Assembly (NCBI GenBank): GCA_017303415.1 | Contig: JAFLBJ010000001.1 | Span: 558,001 to 622,000 of the forward strand | Reading direction: 5' to 3' | Length of the DNA stretch: 64,000 nt | Origin: Chitinophagales bacterium | GTDB taxonomy: Bacteria; Bacteroidota; Bacteroidia; Chitinophagales; Chitinophagaceae | In this document: one piece after another, positions 1 to 7,173 of the stretch | Numbering within the stretch: position 1 is the first letter of the stretch | How the letters are laid out: each line of letters starts with the position of its first letter | Made by a program: the position numbers and the translations under genes | Notes under the pieces: model-generated | The model's input: only the letters and a program-made list of their open reading frames with translations | Database searches by the model: none | What the model was told of the DNA's origin: nothing

Positions 1-555
1 TAATTGCTGAATATCGTCTTCACTCAGCACGGCGCCCGTTGGATTATGGGGAGAATTGATAAGTATGGCTTTTGTACGGGGTGTAATGGCCGCGCGCACC
101 TGGTCCCAGTCAATATGATAATCTGGATACACCAGTGAAATCCGTACCGCCCTGGCCCCATTCACCTCCACATTGGGTATATAACTGTCGTAGGCCGGTT
201 CAAATACAATGACCTCATCACCCGGTTGAAGTATGGCGGTAAGTGCGGAATAAATGGCATAGGTCCCTCCGGGTGTGATCACCACTTCGGTATCAGGATT
301 GATCGACGTACCATAGAGGTACTTCACTTTGTCGGCAATCGCTTCCCGCAGGGGAAGCCAACCGGGCATCGGCGCATATTGGTTATACCCATCCCGCATG
401 GCCCTGGACACCAGCTCCACCAGATCCGCATTCATTGGAAAATCCGGAAACCCCTGACCGAGGTTTATGGCCTTGTGCGCTGTGGCCAGGCCGCTCATTA
501 CGGCGAAAATCGTAGTTCCTACCCTGGGAAGCTTTGAATCGATCGTCATATCCAT
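1..555 (-). CDS. Methionine aminotransferase, N-terminal part (cut by window edge)
   Basis: This is a fold-type I, PLP-dependent aminotransferase of the YbdL/methionine aminotransferase kind, which transfers the amino group between methionine or aromatic amino acids and 2-oxo acids. The 185 visible residues hold the family N-terminus: a GTTIF segment, INLGQGFPDFP, NQYAPMPGW, the TPGGTYAIYSAL helix and INSPHNPTGA with the asparagine that contacts PLP. The Schiff-base lysine would lie beyond base 1. I chose the ATG at 555; a second in-frame ATG at 549 is possible. The gene is divergent from the lipoprotein gene at 622. The aminotransferase call is firm; substrate preference rests on family resemblance. 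Confidence 0.88.
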   Translation of the reverse strand, partial: MDMTIDSKLPRVGTTIFAVMSGLATAHKAINLGQGFPDFPMNADLVELVSRAMRDGYNQYAPMPGWLPLREAIADKVKYLYGTSINPDTEVVITPGGTYAIYSALTAILQPGDEVIVFEPAYDSYIPNVEVNGARAVRISLVYPDYHIDWDQVRAAITPRTKAILINSPHNPTGAVLSEDDIQQL

Positions 556-621
556 ACTATAAAATATATAATACGAATTTAACCCCTTCCAAACATTTAT
601 TAACTTAGAAAAAAGAATACC

Positions 622-1224
622 ATGCGAACCTGTCTTATACTCATTCTAACCACCTTCTTTATTCTTAGTTGTACTGAAACCCGGGAAAAAGAAACTACTC
701 CAAAAAGCGTTGCCGTAGTTGAAGGAGAAGAAAGCGGCCTTTTCTCCTATAAAAGGTCAGGATCGAATGATCTGGTTGATAAATTATTCAATGAAGCATT
801 GAAGAACGATAAAAGATTACAATCCCTTTATGAAGAATATAAAAAACTGACCAGCCAAAAATTATTGGACTCCACCAAAGTTTTTCGTGAATATTACAAC
901 AACAGTTTAGAATACTATTCCAGTTCAAAAGAATCATATACGCCCTTAATTAAGGATTCGTTGTTGCGACAAATAACAGAAGATGGCATTTCAAAAAGCC
1001 AAAACAGGTTTCTTTTGAACACCAAACAACTTTCTGACCTGGATAGTCAGCTACGAAAAAAAGTAGTGGAGATTGAGGACAGGATAATTGTGTTGAAACT
1101 GAAAGTAACGCTCAAAATGCTGGAAGAGTACCAAAAAGACGGAATGCCCAATCCCTCACCCATGGAAGCATTGTCAAGTGAAATGGATAAGATGAAAAGA
1201 AGATTAGATAGCGCTGTGCAATAA
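622..1224 (+). CDS. Hypothetical lipoprotein, helical
   Basis: A 200-residue protein whose N-terminus is a signal peptide ending in a lipobox (ILSC, cysteine about residue 17), so it is probably membrane anchored in the cell envelope. The mature part is rich in Lys, Glu and Ser and predicted by eye to be mostly helical, with a long stretch around residues 60-190 that could form coiled coils. No enzymatic motif is visible and I do not recognise a family. It stands alone between the divergent aminotransferase and the convergent response regulator. Confidence 0.8.
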   Translation: MRTCLILILTTFFILSCTETREKETTPKSVAVVEGEESGLFSYKRSGSNDLVDKLFNEALKNDKRLQSLYEEYKKLTSQKLLDSTKVFREYYNNSLEYYSSSKESYTPLIKDSLLRQITEDGISKSQNRFLLNTKQLSDLDSQLRKKVVEIEDRIIVLKLKVTLKMLEEYQKDGMPNPSPMEALSSEMDKMKRRLDSAVQ

Positions 1225-1294
1225 ATTTCTGTGCGCTCTGAAACATAATTTTTCCCACGGTCCCGATGTTTCGGGGCACCAAATACACATAAAC

Positions 1295-1984
1295 CTAGGA
1301 TATGACAAAGCGGTAGCCTATACCCTTAATGGTGATGATCTCCAGTGCAGGATCATCTTTCAAATAGCCACGAAGTTTTGTAATATATACATCCAGGTTG
1401 CGGGAATTGAAGAAAGAGTCATTTCCCCAGAGTAAATTGAGAATATCTTTTCGGTCAATGATCTTTTCACGGTTCTCATACAGGATCTTCAGCAGCTCCG
1501 TTTCGCGATAAGAGAGTTTTCGCTCTTCCTTCCCGTTTACAAGTACCTGCCGGTGGAGGTGAAATTGAAGTTTACCAATGGCCACCGAATCGGTCATGGG
1601 CTTGGCGCCTGTATCCATCCTTGTCTTAAGCGCATGTTGTATCCGAATGATCAACTCCTCCATACTAAATGGTTTACGGATATAATCATTTCCGCCCAGG
1701 GAAAAACCTTTTACCACATCTTCGGTCTGCGTCTTCGCTGTAAGGAAAATAATGGGAACTGTTTCATCTACCGCCCGGATCTCATCAGCAATGGTAAACC
1801 CATCCTTATTGGGAAGCATTACATCCAGCACACAGATATCAGGCTTTATTTTTTGAAAAAGGGGAAAGGCCTTGGCACCGTCTCCTTCCATCGCTACGGT
1901 AAAGCCACGGCTCTCGAGGCTTTCTTTGACGATTTTTCCCAGAAAGAGTTCATCCTCGATGTACAATACTTTGGTTTCAGCCAT
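1295..1984 (-). CDS. OmpR-family response regulator
   Basis: A 229-residue two-component response regulator. The receiver domain (about 1-120) shows the acidic pair in YIEDE, phospho-acceptor Asp54 in VLDVMLP, the Thr in FLTAKT and Lys in IRKPF. The C-terminal winged helix (about 130-229) ends with the typical ITKLRGYL and GIGYRF segments. The ATG at 1984 is chosen over an upstream in-frame start at 2032 because homologous receivers start at MAETKVLYIEDE. Its first eight bases overlap the end of the kinase gene, so the two are translationally coupled and encode a cognate pair. The target genes are not known. Confidence 0.94.
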   Translation of the reverse strand: MAETKVLYIEDELFLGKIVKESLESRGFTVAMEGDGAKAFPLFQKIKPDICVLDVMLPNKDGFTIADEIRAVDETVPIIFLTAKTQTEDVVKGFSLGGNDYIRKPFSMEELIIRIQHALKTRMDTGAKPMTDSVAIGKLQFHLHRQVLVNGKEERKLSYRETELLKILYENREKIIDRKDILNLLWGNDSFFNSRNLDVYITKLRGYLKDDPALEIITIKGIGYRFVIS

Positions 1985-3533
1985 GTTGTTTGGGCAAATT
2001 GATGATAAAGGTAGTGCCTTTGCCGGTTTCACTGTTCACCTCCACGGTGCCACCATGTTTGGCCACTACCTCGGCCGCATAGCTAAGCCCCAATCCATAC
2101 CCTTTCACATTATGGGTATCGCCGGCAGGCACACGGAAGAATTTCTCAAAAACCTTTTGGCGGTATTCGGGAGGAATTCCCACACCCTTATCAGACACAG
2201 CAATTTGTACCATAGCGCCTTTATCAGCCAATAATACTTTTATTTCCGGCGCCTCGGGAGAATATTTGAGTGCATTGTCCACCAGATTATACAGCAAACT
2301 GGTGATATGCATTCTATCGGCGAGCAAAGTAAAATCACTCCCTTCCGTAAGGATCTCCGCGCTGGCATGAAATTTCTCGAATTGCAAACGGAAACTCGAT
2401 ACCACCTCTTCGGTCACCTGCTTAAGGTCAAAGGATTCTTTGCGCAGGTCCATCTCTTTGTTTTCAAACATCGATAGCTTGAGCACTTTATCCACCAACA
2501 GGGAAAGACGGTTTAATTCATTCTGGGAAATATCCAGGTATTCCTTTGTCCGCGCCGGATCATTGATGGCGTTAAAGTTCTTTAATGCTTCAATGGCCAC
2601 ACCAACGGTTGCGATAGGGGTTTTTAATTCATGGGTCACATTGCTGATAAAATCATTCTTCATAGCGGTCAGTCTTCGCTGACGCATCAGGTTGCGGTAA
2701 AGAAACACCAGCGAAACAATGGTAACACCGATCAGAAAAAGGGAAAACAGGATCGGGAGCAGGAGCCGGTTGAGCAAATAGGGGAGGGTATTTCCCAGTA
2801 CCAATTCATAGGTCATGGGGTGGGTGAAACCCAGCACCACTTTATTGTTATCGGGAATTTCGCGCATTCTTTGTGCCATACCTGGTTCAAAGGGAGGAAA
2901 AGGCCCACCCCGCATCCGGTCTTTTTTGTCTTTGGCACCTGCGGTGCGAACAATGGTAAACGGTACGTTTATCTTTTCCTTTTTCAGGGTGGCCGCAAAG
3001 GCTGAATCAATGGCCTGGCTGCTCAGGGTATCTTGCAGTGAATCGATCCGGTAAAGAAAACTAAGCAAGCCATTTCCTTTACCCGTGGCTTCAATGCTGC
3101 GGGTACTATCCCGGCTGATGAGGATATTGTTTTTCTCATCACTAAAAACAATGGTGGAACGAATGGAATGTTTTTTGGATAAGGAATCTCCCACTCTTTT
3201 ACCAAGGGCATTGACAAGACCTGCCACATCCTGTCCCCGGTTCACTTTGATCTGCAACTGTTCGCCTGCTTTATCAGTAAAATCAATATCCAATCGGGTA
3301 GCGCTGTCGCCTTCCAATTCCTGAAATTTAAAAGCGGCTGCCTGTAGCCCCATCAGTGTTTCGCGAAAATGGATATTGGTACGTTGGGCCAGTGCCTTTT
3401 TCTCCCGGTCGTAGCTGTTCTTGAGCCAATAACCCTGAAAACCGGCAATGACGAGCATGGTCAACCCGATCAGCAGGATCTCCCGGTCACGGTGCCGGAC
3501 AGTATTATTGGCGGAGGGAATCGGCTTCTTCAT
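1977..3533 (-). CDS. Sensor histidine kinase
   Basis: A 518-residue inner-membrane sensor kinase and partner of the overlapping OmpR-type regulator. A transmembrane segment lies near residues 20-40 and a second near 250-285, enclosing a periplasmic sensor region of about 210 residues. HisKA follows with phospho-acceptor His301 in VTHELKTPIA. The ATPase domain has the N box (NLVDNALKYS), G1 (DKGVGIP) and G2 (GYGLGLS). The sensed signal cannot be read from the sequence. A TAnnTTTG promoter box lies only 5 nt before the ATG. Confidence 0.95.
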   Translation of the reverse strand: MKKPIPSANNTVRHRDREILLIGLTMLVIAGFQGYWLKNSYDREKKALAQRTNIHFRETLMGLQAAAFKFQELEGDSATRLDIDFTDKAGEQLQIKVNRGQDVAGLVNALGKRVGDSLSKKHSIRSTIVFSDEKNNILISRDSTRSIEATGKGNGLLSFLYRIDSLQDTLSSQAIDSAFAATLKKEKINVPFTIVRTAGAKDKKDRMRGGPFPPFEPGMAQRMREIPDNNKVVLGFTHPMTYELVLGNTLPYLLNRLLLPILFSLFLIGVTIVSLVFLYRNLMRQRRLTAMKNDFISNVTHELKTPIATVGVAIEALKNFNAINDPARTKEYLDISQNELNRLSLLVDKVLKLSMFENKEMDLRKESFDLKQVTEEVVSSFRLQFEKFHASAEILTEGSDFTLLADRMHITSLLYNLVDNALKYSPEAPEIKVLLADKGAMVQIAVSDKGVGIPPEYRQKVFEKFFRVPAGDTHNVKGYGLGLSYAAEVVAKHGGTVEVNSETGKGTTFIINLPKQHG

Positions 3534-3538
3534 TCAAA

Positions 3539-3546
3539 CAAAAATA
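3539..3546 (-). promoter_or_regulatory. Putative Bacteroidota -7 box for the histidine kinase
   Basis: On the minus strand this reads TATTTTTG, an exact match to TAnnTTTG. The last G is five bases before the start codon, so a transcript starting about 4-7 nt downstream would be nearly leaderless. No convincing -33 element is visible. Confidence 0.45.
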
Positions 3547-3633
3547 GACCTTTCCCAAACCCCCTTTACCCCCTGTTAACCTTAATTAACCTTTTTGAAA
3601 GGTGCATTAACGGACTCCCATTCCAGGGGGAAT

Positions 3634-3641
3634 TAGCTTTG
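3634..3641 (+). promoter_or_regulatory. Putative -7 box for the GLPGLI gene
   Basis: TAGCTTTG matches TAnnTTTG exactly and ends 18 bases before the ATG at 3660. There is no clear -33 partner at the usual spacing. Confidence 0.45.
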
Positions 3642-3659
3642 GCACAAATAATAAATCTC

Positions 3660-4451
3660 ATGAAGCGTATTGCACTTTTGCTTGTTCTGACCCTCACGGG
3701 TTCCCTGCTTTGGGCCCAGCAAACCCAGGGACGTATTGTTTATGAACGCACCTCCAAGTTGAGGATCCAGATCGGGGGCGATAACCCGGCTTTCTCCAAT
3801 GCCATACCCCAGGAAAGAAAAGACCGGTTTGAATTGCTTTTTGCCAATAACCAAACCCTGTGGCGGGCCATGCCGGATATGGGGGAAGATGAAATGAGTT
3901 TTGGTGGCGAAGGCGCCCAGATACGATTGGTAATGCCCGGCTCGCAGGATATCAGTTTCAGCGATCTGCCAGAAATGAGAAAAGTTGACTACCGTGAGCT
4001 GTTTGGAAAAAATTTCCTTGTAGCTGATACCATCAACCGTCTCAATTGGAAGTTGAGTGATGAAACAAAAGAGATACTCGGTCATAAATGCCGCAAAGCC
4101 ACCAGCAGCCGTACACAGGCAAGTATGCGGATGAATAATGACAATGGGGTGATCACTCGGCAGGAAGTCACGGACACCCTGGAGATCATAGCCTGGTTTG
4201 CCACGGATATGCCGGTATTTGCCGGACCGTTGATCTATCAGGGGCAATTGCCCGGGGCTGTACTTGAGGTGACCGAAGGTGACCGTGTCAGCATTGTAGC
4301 GGTAGAGATCTCCGATAAGGTAGATACCAAAGAGATAAAAGAACCCAAAGGCGGGAAAAAGATCACCCAGGCAGAATTTGTAAAAGAAAGAGAGAAAATG
4401 ATGAAGGAAATGCAGGAGAATGGAGGGATGCAATTCCGGATGCGTAACTAG
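3660..4451 (+). CDS. GLPGLI family protein
   Basis: A 263-residue secreted or periplasmic protein of the GLPGLI family, found almost only in Bacteroidota and of unknown molecular function. The signal peptide ends at about residue 20 (LLWAQ). The family signature, normally GLPGLI, appears as GQLPGAVLEV about two thirds along, after a conserved block with HKCRKA and the following AWFATDMP. The C-terminus (about 220-263) is Lys/Glu/Met rich. Reading is open further upstream to 3369, but only the ATG at 3660 gives a signal peptide and a promoter box. It is divergent from the two-component operon. Confidence 0.9.
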   Translation: MKRIALLLVLTLTGSLLWAQQTQGRIVYERTSKLRIQIGGDNPAFSNAIPQERKDRFELLFANNQTLWRAMPDMGEDEMSFGGEGAQIRLVMPGSQDISFSDLPEMRKVDYRELFGKNFLVADTINRLNWKLSDETKEILGHKCRKATSSRTQASMRMNNDNGVITRQEVTDTLEIIAWFATDMPVFAGPLIYQGQLPGAVLEVTEGDRVSIVAVEISDKVDTKEIKEPKGGKKITQAEFVKEREKMMKEMQENGGMQFRMRN

Positions 4452-4473
4452 ACCAGGATCCTTTGATTATATG

Positions 4474-4654
4474 GATTACGCGGATTTCGCGAATTACACG
4501 AATTTTATGGTATGTTTCTCGCAGCGCTCGCAAGGAAGAAACGGGCGCAGCGGCTGTATTTACATCGAAATTAGTACGGCCGTTGCGTTCTTCTTATTCT
4601 TTGCGAGCGCTGCGTAAAACAAAAAAATGGTGCAATTCGCGAAATCCGGGTAAT
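4474..4654. repeat. Nested inverted repeat with a palindromic element core (copy a)
   Basis: The core 4514-4620 is a 107-bp copy of the dispersed palindromic element of this window: GTTTCTCGCAGCGCTCGC on the left is mirrored by GCGAGCGCTGCGTAAAAC on the right. Around it is a second, different inverted repeat, roughly GATTTCGCGAATT at 4483-4495 and AATTCGCGAAATC at 4634-4646. The whole block separates the GLPGLI gene from the SecA-like gene. Confidence 0.85.
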
Positions 4655-4669
4655 CAAAATCAAAGGACA

Positions 4670-5203
4670 ATGTTCAATCTCTTTAATAAAAAGCAGCCAC
4701 CAAAATTCCAGGACATCGTCTGGATACACGGGCCGGCAAAGAAATCAGGATTACTTACTTTACTAAAAGATAAACCCGGCGCTGTATTGATCGCCTGGTT
4801 CGAAGAAACCCGGGAAGAGTTTTCGCAATTCCTTCAGGCACGTGGCATCGATACTCCCGTTTATCTCTACCGGGAGCTGCACACCTCACAGGCCTCCGGC
4901 AAACCGATCTTTCTCCTCGAGCATTATCCCTTAGCGGAAAAGGAAAGAGAATTGTTTCAAAACTTCACCGGACAGGAGATACTAATCCTTAGCGCCCTCG
5001 ACGAGCCACTTTTCAAACGCTTTGGCGGTGATAAGATCGTCGACATGATGAAAAAGCTGGGTATGGATGAAGCTGAATCCATCTCACATAACCTGATCAG
5101 TTCGGCTATTACCAACGCACAGGAAAAGATCGCCAAAAAGATCAGCATCGAACAGTCTGCCCGGTCGGCAGGGGAGTGGCTGGAACGCAATTATCCAGTT
5201 TAA
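4670..5203 (+). CDS. Small protein resembling the SecA NBD2 end
   Basis: A 177-residue soluble protein. Residues about 110-165 read like the end of the second nucleotide-binding domain of SecA: ILSALDEPLFKRFGGDKI, then MMKKLGMDEAESISHN and AITNAQEKIAKK, mirroring the SecA order LSLEDDLMRIFG...RLG..EGE.I.H...SIE.AQKK. The preceding part (PGAVLIAWFEETREEF) fits a helicase-like strand and helix. It lacks NBD1, the Walker motifs, the preprotein cross-linking domain and the zinc tail, so it is not a working translocase motor. It could be an adaptor or a relic. The ATG at 4670 is chosen because the upstream open frame runs through repeat DNA. Confidence 0.7.
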   Translation: MFNLFNKKQPPKFQDIVWIHGPAKKSGLLTLLKDKPGAVLIAWFEETREEFSQFLQARGIDTPVYLYRELHTSQASGKPIFLLEHYPLAEKERELFQNFTGQEILILSALDEPLFKRFGGDKIVDMMKKLGMDEAESISHNLISSAITNAQEKIAKKISIEQSARSAGEWLERNYPV

Positions 5204-5210
5204 TGTCCCA

Positions 5211-6128
5211 CTACAATTTTGGATATATTTTTTGTATGTTCTCAATATCCGTTCGAGATAACTTCGAAGCGCCATTAGTTGCGTACCTTCTGTCCTTTAC
5301 CATACTAGGCAATATTTCATAAATCATGATAGATTCATTATCATAGGCAGAAGCCACACAATTGGTGTAGTGCGGTTTATTGAGAATATTCTTTCGAACC
5401 ATATCTTTACTCCAGCCGTTGGGGGGTTTCCCATAATAAGAAAACAAAAATTCCTCGTTCCAAGGTATGTCAACATTTGGCGTTTGCTGCTCATGAAATA
5501 AACCAATTGCATGCCCAAATTCATGGAGGACATACTTATTATAAAGTTCCTGAGGTGAATTTCTTCTTAATCCCGTTAATTTTAATGAGGGTGTTGCCCA
5601 TTTTGAGGTATTACCAACACAAGACTCATTAACACCATACATCAAAGAGACAGTAATATCAGGCGTTAACCTATTCTCAAAGTCAAAAACAATTGAACAA
5701 TATTGTTCCCAGGTTTTTGCTGTTTCTTTTATTCTACTAATTACTACAGGATCAGGATTAGGGTCAATAAATTTGACGGCCAAAGTGTCCTTCTCCCACC
5801 AAAATTGCTTGCATGTATACAAATTCTGGGAAATAGCTTCTTCTGGTGTATATACCTGATAGGAATTCGAAGTATCATATTTGCCATCAGGCAATTTCAC
5901 ATACTGTATTCTCTCTACCACATATGGGGGAAGGGATAAAACTTCCGTACATATGACCTGTCCAAGAATAGGGTCAAGGCCGGGAAGTGAGTCGCTTGAG
6001 ATATAATCTTCAACTACAGAATCGGCCTCGCGCACATAAACAGTATCAGCCAGCTCATCAGATATTTCGGCAGCATCATTACATGAAAATAACACTAAGG
6101 AAAGTGTGATAAATATCAAATATTTCAT
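5211..6128 (-). CDS. Astacin-like (M12A) zinc metalloprotease lipoprotein
   Basis: A 305-residue lipoprotein: hydrophobic N-terminus with lipobox LFSC (cysteine 16), then a spacer and a metzincin domain from about residue 100. The zinc-binding motif HEFGHAIGLFHE starts at His202 and carries all three histidines and the catalytic Glu203; the Met-turn appears as SIMIY about 60 residues later. Astacin-type M12A peptidases are secreted endopeptidases. The gene is AT-rich compared with its neighbours and follows the gene at 6131-7081 with only two bases between, so the two form an operon. The protease class is clear; the substrate is unknown. Confidence 0.9.
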   Translation of the reverse strand: MKYLIFITLSLVLFSCNDAAEISDELADTVYVREADSVVEDYISSDSLPGLDPILGQVICTEVLSLPPYVVERIQYVKLPDGKYDTSNSYQVYTPEEAISQNLYTCKQFWWEKDTLAVKFIDPNPDPVVISRIKETAKTWEQYCSIVFDFENRLTPDITVSLMYGVNESCVGNTSKWATPSLKLTGLRRNSPQELYNKYVLHEFGHAIGLFHEQQTPNVDIPWNEEFLFSYYGKPPNGWSKDMVRKNILNKPHYTNCVASAYDNESIMIYEILPSMVKDRRYATNGASKLSRTDIENIQKIYPKL

Positions 6129-6130
6129 AG

Positions 6131-7081
6131 CTATTCAGGTTTTACAATAAGGCCACATAGAAAAACACCCTCCACCTTTGGTGCCATAGTAGTACTTACA
6201 AAAAAGCCAATCATTTCATTTATTGGCAATATGGCGCCTATCTCAAGAGAGAACATTGTTCCTTTTCTATTATTAAATATCTTTTCATATCTACCGGGGT
6301 CAAATGCGTAAAAACTGCCTTCAACTGAAATATTTAGGCTCCCCTTTTTAGTAAAATTCAAGCCTTCAAACTGATAGCCAAAGGATGATTTAAACTGACT
6401 TAAGTTGACCGTAATGCTGTCTACGCCAATATTTTGATAGGTATTTAGCCTATAGTTAGCAGTATAATATACACTTGAGCTAGTTCGGACCTTAGCGTCT
6501 TTCTCATCTTTCCTTGTTATGAAGTGTTGTCCATAAATACCAACGCTCAATCCAGACACTGACAATGTCAGCTTTTGGAGACTGGTTTCTTTTTCTTCTT
6601 TTGAAGAATTGGATATAAAATCCGAAACATTTCCAATTACACCGAAATCAAAATTTTCGAATTTCGTTTCTGCCATATTCAGTCTTACCTTAGCTGCTCC
6701 TATAAAATCATTCTCGTCGTCGCTAAAACCATCAAAATTATATCCAATTTTTGCACCTATCCAAGTACTATTAGGAGCTAACGGAGCGTTTTTTGCATCG
6801 GATATTGGATCCAAGGCCTCAGCAAAAATGCTTGCTACATTCTGTGCAGATAAAATGATTTCTTTGGGATGGAAGGCTGGGTGAAAAATGATGATCTTGT
6901 CGTTCTCGCTAGCATCAATTAAAAAATCTCCGTTCGCGTCAGACTTTACACACTTGTTTTGGGTCACATTGCAAATATCCGCGCCGGAAACGGCGACTTT
7001 ATTTTGGGAACTTTGAATTTTCCCTCTCATTTGAGCATTGGTTACCCCCGATAAGAGGATAAATAGAATAAGGAGTCTCAT
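6131..7081 (-). CDS. CarboxypepD-like domain plus predicted barrel, exported protein
   Basis: A 316-residue exported protein with a signal peptide (cleavage near LLSGVTNAQ). Residues about 18-90 resemble a carboxypeptidase regulatory-like beta sandwich (GKIQSSQNKVAVSGADI, then DANGDFLID), often found at the front of outer-membrane proteins of Bacteroidota. The rest alternates polar and apolar residues in strand-length stretches and ends in a short C-terminal strand, consistent with an outer-membrane barrel. It is co-transcribed with the astacin-like protease downstream and shares its AT-rich composition, so both probably act at the cell surface. The exact family is not recognised. Confidence 0.75.
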   Translation of the reverse strand: MRLLILFILLSGVTNAQMRGKIQSSQNKVAVSGADICNVTQNKCVKSDANGDFLIDASENDKIIIFHPAFHPKEIILSAQNVASIFAEALDPISDAKNAPLAPNSTWIGAKIGYNFDGFSDDENDFIGAAKVRLNMAETKFENFDFGVIGNVSDFISNSSKEEKETSLQKLTLSVSGLSVGIYGQHFITRKDEKDAKVRTSSSVYYTANYRLNTYQNIGVDSITVNLSQFKSSFGYQFEGLNFTKKGSLNISVEGSFYAFDPGRYEKIFNNRKGTMFSLEIGAILPINEMIGFFVSTTMAPKVEGVFLCGLIVKPE

Positions 7082-7173
7082 TGGTCTCAGTTTTAGCTAA
7101 TATAAATCAATACTAACTAATACCAATACACTAAAACAAAAAAATCAGGGTTACCGCATCTAAGTGTTTTTAC

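Noticed and set aside
1258-1276. Small hairpin CCCGATGTTTCGGG as a terminator between the lipoprotein and response regulator genes
   Set aside because: Five-base stem with no T run on either strand; too weak to call.
1985-2032. N-terminal extension of the response regulator to an upstream start
   Set aside because: The added 16 residues have no receiver-domain similarity and lie within the kinase reading region; the ATG at 1984 fits family starts and overlaps the kinase stop in a typical coupled arrangement.
3369-3659. Long upstream extension of the GLPGLI frame
   Set aside because: It would run antisense over the start of the histidine kinase and remove the signal peptide from the N-terminus; a promoter box lies just before the ATG at 3660.
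3633-4433. Antisense open frame of 266 codons over the GLPGLI gene
   Set aside because: It is the mirror of a clear family member with a signal peptide; the antisense product is His/Phe/Tyr-rich without domain features.
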